This document shows, piece after piece, positions 51,875-60,283 of a DNA stretch of 64,000 nt. The stretch's first letter is position 1. Each line of letters opens with the position of its first letter. Under the pieces are notes generated by a model. It was not told the DNA's origin. It did not search any database and saw only the letters and a list, made by a program, of their open reading frames with translations. Source of the stretch: CAWIKY01 sp963836905 (GTDB lineage Bacteria > Pseudomonadota > Alphaproteobacteria > Caulobacterales > Hyphomonadaceae). Location of the stretch: positions 265,953 through 329,952 of the forward strand of contig CAWIKY010000004.1 in NCBI GenBank assembly GCA_963836905.1, given 5' to 3'. The position numbers and the translations under genes are program-made.

Positions 51875-53717
51875 ATGTCTCAAGATACTGAAAAGGCCGC
51901 AGGAATTGTTTCTTGCAAAACGCTCCTCGAACTGAACTTGGCCGAACTGTTACCAGACGAGAATCTAATTGATTGTATTGATGTAGCCGGTCAGCTTTCG
52001 GTGTTTGAAACTAAAGATACAAACAAGCAAAAAGCGCTCAGTCTTTTGTCAGATATTTTGAGTCTCTGCGACCATTTTGATGATCCCGCGTCACCGTTCA
52101 GTCCAATTTGCCAATCTGGGAACATGAGGTCTCTAATCCCAGACGATCTTGCCGGAACTCAGACGGCGGAGCTAGCTGCGTTCATTCCGTCTGTAGCAAA
52201 TGCCACCTTGCGCGCGGAGACTCGCTGACGTGGTGTGGCTCAATGATCGAGCCCGCGCGGACATGTCTGATATCGCGGTATCGTCATACCTCGAGCTCAT
52301 CGACAAGCATCTTAGCGGAAGCGCGAGATTCTCTTTTGCCGAGGATTTCAGCCTAGATTCTAGAGTATTATCTCTGCTGAGAAGGTCGATTGTCATATCG
52401 CGCGCGACTAAGGCCAAAAACGAACTCCCACGTAAGATAGGCATTCTTGCAAAAACGATCTTCGATGCTGCTATTATTTTGCCTGATGTGTCGACGTTAT
52501 CCGATAGCTTAGACATACAAATTAGATATAGAGTTTTAGAAGATGAATATATAATTGAAAATATTAGATCTACTATTGAAGAACTCAAAACTGAGGACAT
52601 GTATTGGGCTAAAAACCTTCTAAAGCAGGTCCGAGTTATTTGCTTACGAAATAATAATACAGAGGAAGCTAATAATTGTTTGCGCCAACAAGCGGAGTTA
52701 TCTGTCAAATTCGCTGATAAATCGACGGGATCTGCAACAAACTCGGCCTTCCATTTAATGGAGGCAATCTCGCAGTATCAAAGGGTCGGGGGTCTTGAGT
52801 CAAAAGCAATCGTACGAGAGTTGCGACTGAGATTGATCGGCGTACAAGAAGCTTCGACGTTTGAGATGAACAGCTTCTCCCAAGAAGTGGATTTATCCAA
52901 ACCAATTTTAGAAACCGAAGAGAAATTTGTTCGCTTGGAAATCGGGGCTGCGCTGCGGTCTTTCGCTTTTATTTGGGGCAGTTCAGAGCCTGATGCCCTT
53001 TATAAGTATGCCGAAGAGCTTGATCGGAAATACCCTCTCAGTGCGATGACTGACTCCGTTTACACCGATGAACGCGGTCGAATAACGGCGCGCTTTGACC
53101 ACGCTGGCAGAATTGATTCTGACGGGAAGAAAGAAGCGTTGCTCGAAAGTGTAATACGACATCAAAATCAAGCACGCTGGTTCGGGGTAAAGGGCTTCAT
53201 AGAACCCGCTAGACGTGTGATATCGATCATTAACCGCCCGAAATTAGGCCACTTTCGGATTCTCGCTACGCAAAGCCGTTTCGTTCCTCCGTTTCACCGG
53301 GAAACCTTCGCCCTCGGCTTACATAGGTATTTTCAAGGGGATGCCATAAGCGCGAGCAGCATACTTATTCCGCAGTTGGAAAACAGCCTTCGTTATACTT
53401 TAGAGATTGCTGGCATTTTCACGGCGACGATCGAAAGCGACGGGACTCAGAAGGATCGTTCTTTAGCCACGCTATTAGAAAATCATCACGACGGGCTTGC
53501 AGAAATTTACGGAGACGCGTTGATTTTCGAAATTGATCTCCTTTTCAATAAACGTCCAGGTCCTGCGCTGCGCCACGAACAGGCGCATGGAAAAATGTCT
53601 GACGGCGATTTCTACGGAGAGGACGCGAACTTTGCTTGCTGGCTTACCTTCAAGCTCGTTTGCATTTCCAGCAGTCGTGCTTGGGAAGACGTGGCAGCGG
53701 ACCTGAGAAGAATTTAG
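51875..53717 (+). pseudogene. DUF4209-like protein of an AT-rich island, frameshifted
   Basis: Two overlapping frames, 51875-52228 and 52200-53717, read as one 613-residue protein if a single G is dropped near 52217, joining IPSVANATLRAR to LADVVWLNDR. The N-terminal part (FDDPASPFSPICQ.GNMRSLIPDDL) looks like the DUF7380-type region. The C-terminal part has IPQLENSLRYTLE, a hydrophobic segment, then KRPGPALRHEQAHGK, the Arg-x-x-x-Ala-His-Gly motif of DUF4209. Family function is unknown, but such proteins occur in mobile and defence-gene neighbourhoods. The base composition is much more AT-rich than that of the neighbours, so transfer is likely. Confidence 0.65.
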
Positions 53718-53790
53718 AGTTCTAATGCAACCCTGTTGTTCGGCCCGGTGACGGTCGCTGCGGAATGAACGAGCCATTGGTAGAGATACG

Positions 53791-55368
53791 ATGACAGACA
53801 CGCCCATTGCCTCCACCCACCACCAGCGCGCGCTGATCGTCGATTTCGGCAGTCAGGTGACGCAGCTGATCGCCCGGCGCATGCGCGAGAGCGACATTTA
53901 TTGCGAAATCCATCCCTTCACCCGGGTCGATGCCGCCTTTCTGGCAGACTTCTCCCCGATGGCCATCATCCTGTCGGGCGGCCCTGCCAGCGTAACGGCG
54001 GAGGGAAGCCCGCGGGCCAACCCGGCAGTCTTCGAGGCGGGCGTGCCGGTCCTCGGCATTTGCTATGGCCAGCAGGTGATGGTGGACCAGCTCGGCGGGT
54101 CCGTCGAAAGCGGCACCTCGCGCGAGTTTGGCCGCGCATTCGTCGAGCAGGTAAGTGAGGATCCGATCTTTGCGGGCCTCTTCGAGGGCGGTGCGCGTGA
54201 GGAAGTCTGGATGAGCCATGGCGATCATGTCGCAAGGCTCGCTCCGGGCTTTGGCGTGGTGGCGAAGTCATCCGGCGCACCGTTTGCGGTCATCGCCGAC
54301 CCGGAGCGGCGCTTTTACGGCACGCAGTTTCACCCCGAGGTGATGCACACCAGGAATGGCGCACGTTTCCTGCGCAATTTCACGCATGACGTGGCCGGCA
54401 TGTCCGGTGACTGGACCATGGCCGCCTATCGCGATGAGGCCATCGCAAAGATCCGCGCTCAGGTCGGCAAGGGCCGCGTCATCTGCGGGCTTTCGGGCGG
54501 GGTGGATTCCTCCGTGGCCGCTGTCCTTATCCATGAGGCCATCGGCGATCAGCTGACTTGCGTCTATGTCGATCACGGGCTGATGCGCGCCAACGAGAGC
54601 GAGGAAGTCGTCTCGCTCTTTCGCGGCCATTACAACATCCCGCTGGTGCATGTGGATGCCAGCGAGACCTTCCTCACCGCGCTCGATGGCGTTTCCGACC
54701 CCGAAACCAAGCGCAAGACCATCGGACGCCTGTTTATAGATGTCTTCGATGAGGAGGCCGGCAAGATCGGCGGCGCGGAGTTCCTGGCACAGGGCACGCT
54801 CTACCCGGATGTGATCGAGAGTGTTTCGGCAACCGGCGGGCCATCGGTCACGATCAAGAGCCATCACAATGTCGGCGGCTTGCCCGAGCGCATGAAGATG
54901 AAGCTGGTCGAGCCGCTACGCGAGCTTTTCAAGGACGAGGTGCGCGCATTGGGCCGCGAGCTTGGCCTGCCGGAAAGCTTTGTCGGGCGCCATCCGTTTC
55001 CGGGCCCCGGTCTTGCCATCCGCATTCCGGGCGAGATCACGCGCGCCAAGGCGGACACGCTGCGAAAAGCCGATGCGATCTATATCGACGAGATCCGCAA
55101 GGCCGGGCTCTATGATGATATCTGGCAGGCGTTTTCAGTGCTGTTGCCGGTGAACACCGTCGGCGTCATGGGCGATGAGCGAACCTATGAAGCTGTGCTG
55201 GCCCTGCGCGCGGTCACCTCAACCGATGGGATGACGGCGGATTACTATCCGTTCGAGCATGCCTTTCTCGGCCATGTCGCCACGCGCATCATCAACGAGG
55301 TCAAGGGTGTCAACCGCGTTGTCTACGACGTCACCTCAAAGCCCCCGGGAACCATCGAGTGGGAGTAG
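53791..55368 (+). CDS. guaA: GMP synthase (glutamine-hydrolysing)
   Basis: A 525-residue enzyme that aminates XMP to GMP. The N-terminal class I glutamine amidotransferase has the catalytic Cys91 in GICYGQQ, with the His-x-Glu in FHPEVMHT. The ATP-pyrophosphatase domain has the P-loop LSGGVDSSVAA, and the dimerisation domain ends in PPGTIEWE. Family length and order are standard. The AT-rich gene ends 73 bases upstream of its start. Confidence 0.97.
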   Translation: MTDTPIASTHHQRALIVDFGSQVTQLIARRMRESDIYCEIHPFTRVDAAFLADFSPMAIILSGGPASVTAEGSPRANPAVFEAGVPVLGICYGQQVMVDQLGGSVESGTSREFGRAFVEQVSEDPIFAGLFEGGAREEVWMSHGDHVARLAPGFGVVAKSSGAPFAVIADPERRFYGTQFHPEVMHTRNGARFLRNFTHDVAGMSGDWTMAAYRDEAIAKIRAQVGKGRVICGLSGGVDSSVAAVLIHEAIGDQLTCVYVDHGLMRANESEEVVSLFRGHYNIPLVHVDASETFLTALDGVSDPETKRKTIGRLFIDVFDEEAGKIGGAEFLAQGTLYPDVIESVSATGGPSVTIKSHHNVGGLPERMKMKLVEPLRELFKDEVRALGRELGLPESFVGRHPFPGPGLAIRIPGEITRAKADTLRKADAIYIDEIRKAGLYDDIWQAFSVLLPVNTVGVMGDERTYEAVLALRAVTSTDGMTADYYPFEHAFLGHVATRIINEVKGVNRVVYDVTSKPPGTIEWE

Positions 55369-55557
55369 GGGGCGCGCCGTTCGCGTCTTTCGCGGCCTAT
55401 CGGTCGCGATTGGTACCGCCTATAGACACTCTAGCCGTTCAGAGTCTTGGCGGTCTCTGTAGCTTTGCTAGCCAGTCAATCTGGATGGCACTACTTTCGC
55501 CATACGGCGGGTTCCTGCCAGGCCGTGATCACGCGTTGCTGGTTGAGATGATTATCG

Positions 55558-55893
55558 ATGACCAACTTGACAGAGACCCTGAAGCAACTCTCCGCCCTGT
55601 CTCAGGAAACGCGGCTTCTGACCTTTCGCAGGCTGATGGAAGCCGGGACGCCAGGGCTCCAGGCCGGGGTGATTGCCGATCAGCTTGGCCTTGCTCCAAA
55701 CAAGCTGTCCGGACATCTGAGCATTCTCGTCAATTCTGGCCTGATAAGCGTGGAACGCGACGGGCGGCACATGATTTACCGCGCGGAAATCGATGCGGTA
55801 AACAACCTGCTATCGATGCTGGTGGAGACCTGCTGCAACGGTCATCCGGAGGTTTGTGCCCCCCTTGCGGGCCTGTCCAAGCTATCCTGTTAG
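55558..55893 (+). CDS. arsR: ArsR/SmtB-family metalloregulator
   Basis: A 111-residue repressor with a winged-helix core (LSALSQETRLLTFRRLMEAG, GVIADQLGLAPNKLSGHLSILVNSGLISVERDGRHMIYRAE). The C-terminal cysteines CCNGHPEVC resemble those that bind As(III) in one ArsR subtype; the common N-terminal ELCVC site is absent. It lies 189 bases after guaA and heads the arsenic genes, probably repressing them until arsenite binds. No operator can be named with confidence in the gap 55369-55557. Confidence 0.88.
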   Translation: MTNLTETLKQLSALSQETRLLTFRRLMEAGTPGLQAGVIADQLGLAPNKLSGHLSILVNSGLISVERDGRHMIYRAEIDAVNNLLSMLVETCCNGHPEVCAPLAGLSKLSC

Positions 55894-55978
55894 ATCAACA
55901 TTCGATCAACTGTTGAAATAAGATTCGCTCTCCCTTAGGAAGACCCGGCCGCGTTATGTTCACGGGGGGGGAGATGCG

Positions 55979-56107
55979 ATGAGACCTGTCCTGCTGGCTT
56001 CGATCCTTTTTTACGCGCGCGAAGTGCCTGCGGCCGGGAACGTTCCCGACGGCCCTAAGGACGACGGGACGCTGTTCGGCTATGCCCAGCTCACGCTGAC
56101 TTTCTAG
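55979..56107 (+). CDS. Small ORF between arsR and acr3 (possible remnant)
   Basis: A 42-codon frame starting at an ATG that follows GGGGGAG by six bases: MRPVLLASILFYAREVPAAG, ending ...GTLFGYAQLTLTF. The hydrophobic start and the end in an aromatic residue after alternating polar and apolar residues recall the last strand of an outer-membrane barrel. It could be a genuine small protein or the tail of a deleted gene. An eight-G run lies at its front. It ends 12 bases before acr3, in the same direction. Confidence 0.35.
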   Translation: MRPVLLASILFYAREVPAAGNVPDGPKDDGTLFGYAQLTLTF

Positions 56108-56119
56108 AAGGACCGATCC

Positions 56120-57166
56120 ATGGGCGCTTTTGAAAAATATCTCTCCGTATGGGTCGGGCTGTGCATCCTTGCGGGCATCGGCCTCGGGCTTCTGGCCCCC
56201 GGCGTCTTCGAAGCGCTGGCACGTCTGGAATACGCCAATGTCAACTTCGCGGTGGCGATCCTGATCTGGGCCATGGTCTGGCCGATGATGATCGGGGTGG
56301 ACTTCTCGGCGATGGTTCGGGTTGGCGAAAAGCCCAAAGGCCTGATCATCACGCTGGTGGTAAACTGGCTGATCAAGCCCTTCACCATGGCGGCGCTCGG
56401 CGTTCTGTTCTTCCGCCATGTTTTTGCGGGCTTCATTCCGCCATCCGACGCGGAAGGCTATATCGCAGGGCTCATCCTGCTCGGTGCCGCACCTTGCACG
56501 GCCATGGTGTTTGTCTGGTCCCAGCTCACCAAGGGCGATGCCAATTACACGCTGGTGCAGGTCAGCGTGAATGACGCAATCATGGTTGTCGCCTTTGCGC
56601 CGATTGTGGCCTTCCTGCTTGGCGTCACTGACATCGCGGTGCCGTGGGAAACCTTGCTTCTGTCGGTTGCGCTCTACGTCGTGATCCCGTTGATCGCGGG
56701 CGTCGTCACACGGAACATGCTCACCAGAAGCGGCGGCGCTGAGGCGGTGTCGTCCTTTACGGGCTCTATCAAGCCGCTCTCTGTAATCGGTCTGCTGGCG
56801 ACGGTGGTGCTGCTTTTCGGCTTCCAGAGCGAAACCATCATCGCGCGCCCGCTCGTAATCGCACTGATCGCCGTGCCGATCCTGATCCAGTCCTATGCCA
56901 TCTTCGCTTTGGCCTACGCGGCCGCCTGGGCGTGGAAAGTGCCGCACAGGATTGCGGCACCCTGCGCCATGATCGGGACGTCGAATTTCTTCGAGCTGGC
57001 CGTTGCCGTTGCAATCAGCCTGTTCGGCCTGAACTCCGGCGCCGCGCTTGCAACCGTGGTGGGCGTCCTGGTCGAAGTGCCCGTCATGCTTTCGCTGGTC
57101 GCCTTTGCGAACCGGACAAGAAACGCCTTTCCAGACCCGGAGATAGAAAACGAGGCCGGACCATGA
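56120..57166 (+). CDS. acr3: ACR3-family arsenite efflux transporter
   Basis: A 348-residue inner-membrane transporter with ten helices that expels As(III). The catalytic Cys126 is in GAAPCTAMVFVWS and the Glu322 of VLVEVPVML is present, both required in the family. It is the second main gene of the arsenic operon, with its stop overlapping the ATG of arsC (ATGA). The start has AAGGA upstream. Confidence 0.95.
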   Translation: MGAFEKYLSVWVGLCILAGIGLGLLAPGVFEALARLEYANVNFAVAILIWAMVWPMMIGVDFSAMVRVGEKPKGLIITLVVNWLIKPFTMAALGVLFFRHVFAGFIPPSDAEGYIAGLILLGAAPCTAMVFVWSQLTKGDANYTLVQVSVNDAIMVVAFAPIVAFLLGVTDIAVPWETLLLSVALYVVIPLIAGVVTRNMLTRSGGAEAVSSFTGSIKPLSVIGLLATVVLLFGFQSETIIARPLVIALIAVPILIQSYAIFALAYAAAWAWKVPHRIAAPCAMIGTSNFFELAVAVAISLFGLNSGAALATVVGVLVEVPVMLSLVAFANRTRNAFPDPEIENEAGP

Positions 57167-57582
57167 TCGTCATCCATCATAATCCTGCCTGCGGAACATC
57201 ACGTAACGTCCTTGCCATGATCGAGGCCAGCGGCGAGCAATATGTAATCATCGATTACCTCACGGAAGGCTGGACGCGCCCGCAGCTTCTTGCCCTGTTT
57301 GCCAGCGCTGGATTGACCGCGCGTCAGGCCCTGCGCAAAACCAAATCGCCGGCGGAAGAGCTCGGTTTGCTGGAGAATGACGTCTCAGATGAGACGATTC
57401 TGGAAGCGATGCTTGTGCACCCGGTCCTCGTGAACCGGCCTCTCGTGGCAAGCCCCACAGGGGTACGCCTCTGCCGACCGAGCGAGTTGGTGCTTGATCT
57501 TCTTGGCGCACTCCCCAGCGGCCCGCTCTACAAAGAGGACGGCGAGATGATCATCAATGAAGGAGGCGAACGCCTTGTCTGA
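57163..57582 (+). CDS. arsC: Arsenate reductase (glutaredoxin type)
   Basis: A 139-residue enzyme of the Spx/ArsC fold. The active site is HHNPACGTSRN with Cys10, and the arginines in NRPLVASPTGVRLCRP sit where the arsenate-binding arginines lie in R773 ArsC. It reduces arsenate with glutathione and glutaredoxin. The ATG overlaps the acr3 stop by three bases. The longer frame from 56932 is a shadow of acr3. Confidence 0.95.
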   Translation: MIVIHHNPACGTSRNVLAMIEASGEQYVIIDYLTEGWTRPQLLALFASAGLTARQALRKTKSPAEELGLLENDVSDETILEAMLVHPVLVNRPLVASPTGVRLCRPSELVLDLLGALPSGPLYKEDGEMIINEGGERLV

Positions 57583-58285
57583 CCTCCCCGCCCTCCACGA
57601 GGAAAGCTTTCACCAGATCGATAAGACCGCGCTGCTGTCTCCAACGCTCAGCGCGCACAAGCCCCGCATCCTGCTGCTGCATGGGTCGCTGCGCGAGCGC
57701 AGCTATTCCAGGCTTGCAAGTGAAGAAGCCGCCCGCATCCTCGAAAAATTTGGCTGCGAGACGCGCAGCTTCGATCCGGCAGGCCTGCCTCTGCCCGATG
57801 GCGCGGGGGACGACCATCCAAAGGTGCAGGAATTGCGGGAGCTTGTGATCTGGTCGGAAGGCATGGTCTGGTGCTCGCCTGAACGTCATGGAGCCATGAC
57901 CGGGGTGATGAAAGCCCAGATCGACTGGATTCCGCTCTCGCTCGGCGGCGTGCGACCGACCCAGGGTAAAACCCTTGCCGTCATGCAGGTCTGCGGCGGC
58001 TCGCAGAGTTTCAATGCGGTCAATCAATTGCGTATTCTCGGGCGCTGGATGCGGCTGATAACCATCCCGAACCAGTCGTCCGTTGCCAAGGCGTTTCTCG
58101 AATTCGACGAGGACGGGCGCATGAAAGCCTCGCCCTATTATGATCGCATCGTCGACGTGATGGAAGAGCTTACGAAGTTTACCCTGCTGACGCGCGACCG
58201 CGCCGACTATCTCGTCGACAGGTATTCCGAACGCAAGGAAAGGCCGGAAAAGCTGTCAAGCCGGGTCAATCAGACCTCTATATAG
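57575..58285 (+). CDS. arsH: Arsenical resistance flavoprotein ArsH, probable TTG start
   Basis: A 236-residue NADPH-FMN reductase-like protein that oxidises trivalent organoarsenicals. The FMN loop GSLRERSYSR, WCSPERHGAMTGVMKAQIDWIP and GGSQSFNAVNQLRILGRWMRL are typical. The start is taken as the TTG at 57575, since an excellent AAGGAGG lies eight bases upstream and it gives the usual MSDLP beginning. The ATG at 57557 precedes that ribosome site. It overlaps arsC by eight bases. A 7-bp hairpin CCTGGCA / TGCCAGG at 58286-58306 follows the stop, without a T-tract. Confidence 0.93.
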   Translation: MSDLPALHEESFHQIDKTALLSPTLSAHKPRILLLHGSLRERSYSRLASEEAARILEKFGCETRSFDPAGLPLPDGAGDDHPKVQELRELVIWSEGMVWCSPERHGAMTGVMKAQIDWIPLSLGGVRPTQGKTLAVMQVCGGSQSFNAVNQLRILGRWMRLITIPNQSSVAKAFLEFDEDGRMKASPYYDRIVDVMEELTKFTLLTRDRADYLVDRYSERKERPEKLSSRVNQTSI

Positions 58286-58488
58286 CCTGGCATGTAGCGT
58301 GCCAGGATCGGGGGCCAGTGCGTTCGTTAAACGGATCGGAACATCCGGATGTGGCCCGCGATTTTCGCGAGGCCTCGATCGGGTCTGCACCCGAACTGCC
58401 CTTTGGCAACGGCAAGCCGGACGCAGAGGGCCCCGGACATCTGCAGCTTCTTATTGTGAAATCTGACCAGACGGATAAGCAACACCAC

Positions 58489-59076
58489 ATGAACACAGAT
58501 TTACACCGTCGGTTCCGCGCCGCGGTCCGGCTTCGCGACCTGCCGAAAAGCATCGCCGCGCTGATCCTCTCGGTCATCGCTTTCACCACGCCGATGGCTT
58601 CGGCTGAACCTGTCAGTCTAGAGCAGGCGATGGAGATCTTCTCGATCCGCGAGATGAAGTCGCTGCGCGGGGCTTATCTCTACGGCAGTCCCGCCGTCAC
58701 TGGTGAGTATCAGGGCTATGGCTTCACGGTGGTCATACGTCGCTGCGAGAACGACCCGAAATTCTGTTATTCCATGCGGCTGAAATCCTGCCACCAGACG
58801 GTGCTGGATGCGGACACGGCGCTTGAGTTCGCCAACCTCTATAATGAGAGCCTCGAGCCCGGCGCCGCCTCCACGGCCAGCGAGAGCGACGGGTCAGTGC
58901 TGTGTGTACGTGACGATCTGAACTTCGAAGGTGAAAACACGCTCGGCATGGCCGAGGTCTTCCGCTGGCAGCGCCTGATGGAAACCTATGCCGAGCACGT
59001 GCAGGACGAGGAAAAAGCCGCCCTGTCGCGATCATTGCTCGAACCGCGCTCGTCCGTTGGCGGAACCGGGCCATAA
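58489..59076 (+). CDS. Secreted protein of unknown function
   Basis: A 195-residue protein I do not recognise. A cationic leader and hydrophobic stretch (PKSIAALILSVIAFTTPMASA-EP) form a signal peptide, with the ATG at 58489 chosen because the upstream frame from 58318 is polar and repeat-like. The mature part has four Cys (RRCENDPKFCYSMRLKSCHQT, SVLCVRDD), suggesting two disulfides. It follows the arsenic operon but shows no sign of belonging to it. Confidence 0.65.
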   Translation: MNTDLHRRFRAAVRLRDLPKSIAALILSVIAFTTPMASAEPVSLEQAMEIFSIREMKSLRGAYLYGSPAVTGEYQGYGFTVVIRRCENDPKFCYSMRLKSCHQTVLDADTALEFANLYNESLEPGAASTASESDGSVLCVRDDLNFEGENTLGMAEVFRWQRLMETYAEHVQDEEKAALSRSLLEPRSSVGGTGP

Positions 59077-59121
59077 CTGGTCCGGCAAAGCAATATGACG
59101 GATAGCGCCGGGTTCCGCTTC

Positions 59122-59135
59122 TTCGATACGCTCAG
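59122..59135. repeat. Dispersed repeat core (TTCGATACGCTCAG)
   Basis: A variant of the repeat core found at 5391 and in the array near 9 kb, in the 116-base gap between the secreted unknown and the convergent cytochrome gene. The following AACGAGAAC also matches the array units. It has no visible function. Confidence 0.4.
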
Positions 59136-59192
59136 AACGAGAACGCAGAGAGTTACGCCCTTCATTCAGCCCGTCTGAAAACGCGCTGCCCC

Positions 59193-59702
59193 TTACTCGT
59201 CGTTAGTGGCGACCAGCAGGTAAGCGATCACATCACGACGGTCATCCGGCCTGCGAAATCCCGCGAACGACATCCGGTTGCCCGGCAGGTAGGAGCGTGG
59301 ATTGGCCAGCCATTGTTCAAGCTCGTCCGTCGTCCAGAGGAAATCGGCTTCCTGCAAGGCGTTAGAGTACGCAAAACCCTCAAGTTCCCCGACATGGCGA
59401 CCGAAGATATTGTGAAGATTGGGGCCGACGCGATTGCCTGCATCCTTGTCGACCAGGTGACAGGTCTGACACTGCTTGAAGAGTCTCTGGCCGGTCGCAA
59501 AACTGGCCTCGTTGTATGGTGCAGGCAGGGTGGCAATCTCCGCTTGCATGGCCTCATCGTCGGGGCCGGCGCCGCGCAGCGCAGCCATAGGCGGCTCGAT
59601 GCGCACCTGTTCGTCGCTGGTTTCCTGCTCTCCGCCGCATGCGGCTAGGCTAAGAACCATCGCAATGGCAAGGCATGGCAGAACCAGAAATTTCGCCTGC
59701 AT
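59193..59702 (-). CDS. Cytochrome c-family lipoprotein
   Basis: A 169-residue lipoprotein with a lipobox (VLSLAACGG, Cys22) and one class I heme site: CQTCH (C78, C81, H82), with a distal Met in NRMSFAGF. The pattern RVGPNLHNIFGRHVG..GFAYSNAL is that of membrane-bound c552/CycM-like cytochromes. It probably carries electrons at the outer face of the inner membrane, for instance to an aa3-type oxidase. No oxidase genes are nearby. Confidence 0.92.
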   Translation of the reverse strand: MQAKFLVLPCLAIAMVLSLAACGGEQETSDEQVRIEPPMAALRGAGPDDEAMQAEIATLPAPYNEASFATGQRLFKQCQTCHLVDKDAGNRVGPNLHNIFGRHVGELEGFAYSNALQEADFLWTTDELEQWLANPRSYLPGNRMSFAGFRRPDDRRDVIAYLLVATNDE

Positions 59703-59738
59703 TCAAATCACTCCGTGTATCGCGCCGGTCGGGACCGG

Positions 59739-60197
59739 TCAGGCTTTTTCATGCTTGAGCTTGGCATCGATTGCACCGCTCGTCCATGCGGTAGTCCGTC
59801 CGGGTCCGCGCCAGGCCTGACCCTTGCCCTCCATGCGGGCTTCGAAGTGAAACGTGATCGATTCAACCACTTTGGGAGCCTTGGCCGCCTTCTTTGTCGA
59901 TTTGGCCTTGGTCTTCGTCTTTACGGCGTCTGTGTCCTCGGCGGAATCGACTTCTGCTTCGCCATCAACGTCTTCCGGCTCAGGCTCCTGAGCTTCCCAG
60001 GACGTGATCACCCCGCCGAACTTGGAGGGTTCGTTCTTCGTCGTATGGAAATAGATCCAGCCTCCTTCGAGGCTCTTGGCCGTGTCGCGAGGGATATCCC
60101 AGCAGCAGGAGGTATAGGCGTGCTTTTCGTCCTCGACCTTGCTGAGACCCTTTAGACCAATGCCTTCACTCTCGCACTTCAGATGAATGGCCTTCAT
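59739..60197 (-). CDS. Small protein of unknown function with Lys/Ala-rich linker
   Basis: A 152-residue protein not recognised. The N-terminal part (about 70 residues) has MKAIHLKCESEG, AYTSCCWDIP and GGWIYFHTTKNEPSKFGG. A Glu/Asp segment follows, then TKTKAKSTKKAAKAPK, a flexible basic linker. The last part (SITFHFEARMEGKGQAWRG) seems to continue the first fold, as if the linker had been inserted. The start at 60197 follows AAGGAG. It lies 86 bases beyond pccB in the same direction and may share its transcript. Confidence 0.65.
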   Translation of the reverse strand: MKAIHLKCESEGIGLKGLSKVEDEKHAYTSCCWDIPRDTAKSLEGGWIYFHTTKNEPSKFGGVITSWEAQEPEPEDVDGEAEVDSAEDTDAVKTKTKAKSTKKAAKAPKVVESITFHFEARMEGKGQAWRGPGRTTAWTSGAIDAKLKHEKA

Positions 60198-60283
60198 GGC
60201 GATCTCCTTCTCGTCGTTTACGTCCAACCTTTCAGTATAGAGAAGGCGAACCGCAAAAGACACTCAATTGGACCGAACGCCTG

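Noticed and set aside
53718..53790. Attachment site of an integrated island next to guaA
   Set aside because: Island sites are known at the 3' end of guaA in other bacteria, but here the AT-rich DNA is on the 5' side and no direct repeat or integrase is seen.
55895..56947. 350-residue minus-strand ORF opposite acr3
   Set aside because: It is an antisense shadow of a clear transporter gene; its composition (Arg, His, Gln, Asp) is the usual mirror of membrane-protein codons.
58286..58306. Intrinsic terminator after arsH
   Set aside because: The hairpin CCTGGCA / TGCCAGG is good but no T-tract follows, so it is noted with arsH only.
58318..58488. N-terminal extension of the secreted unknown protein
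   Set aside because: The extra residues are polar, would bury the signal peptide, and lack a ribosome site.
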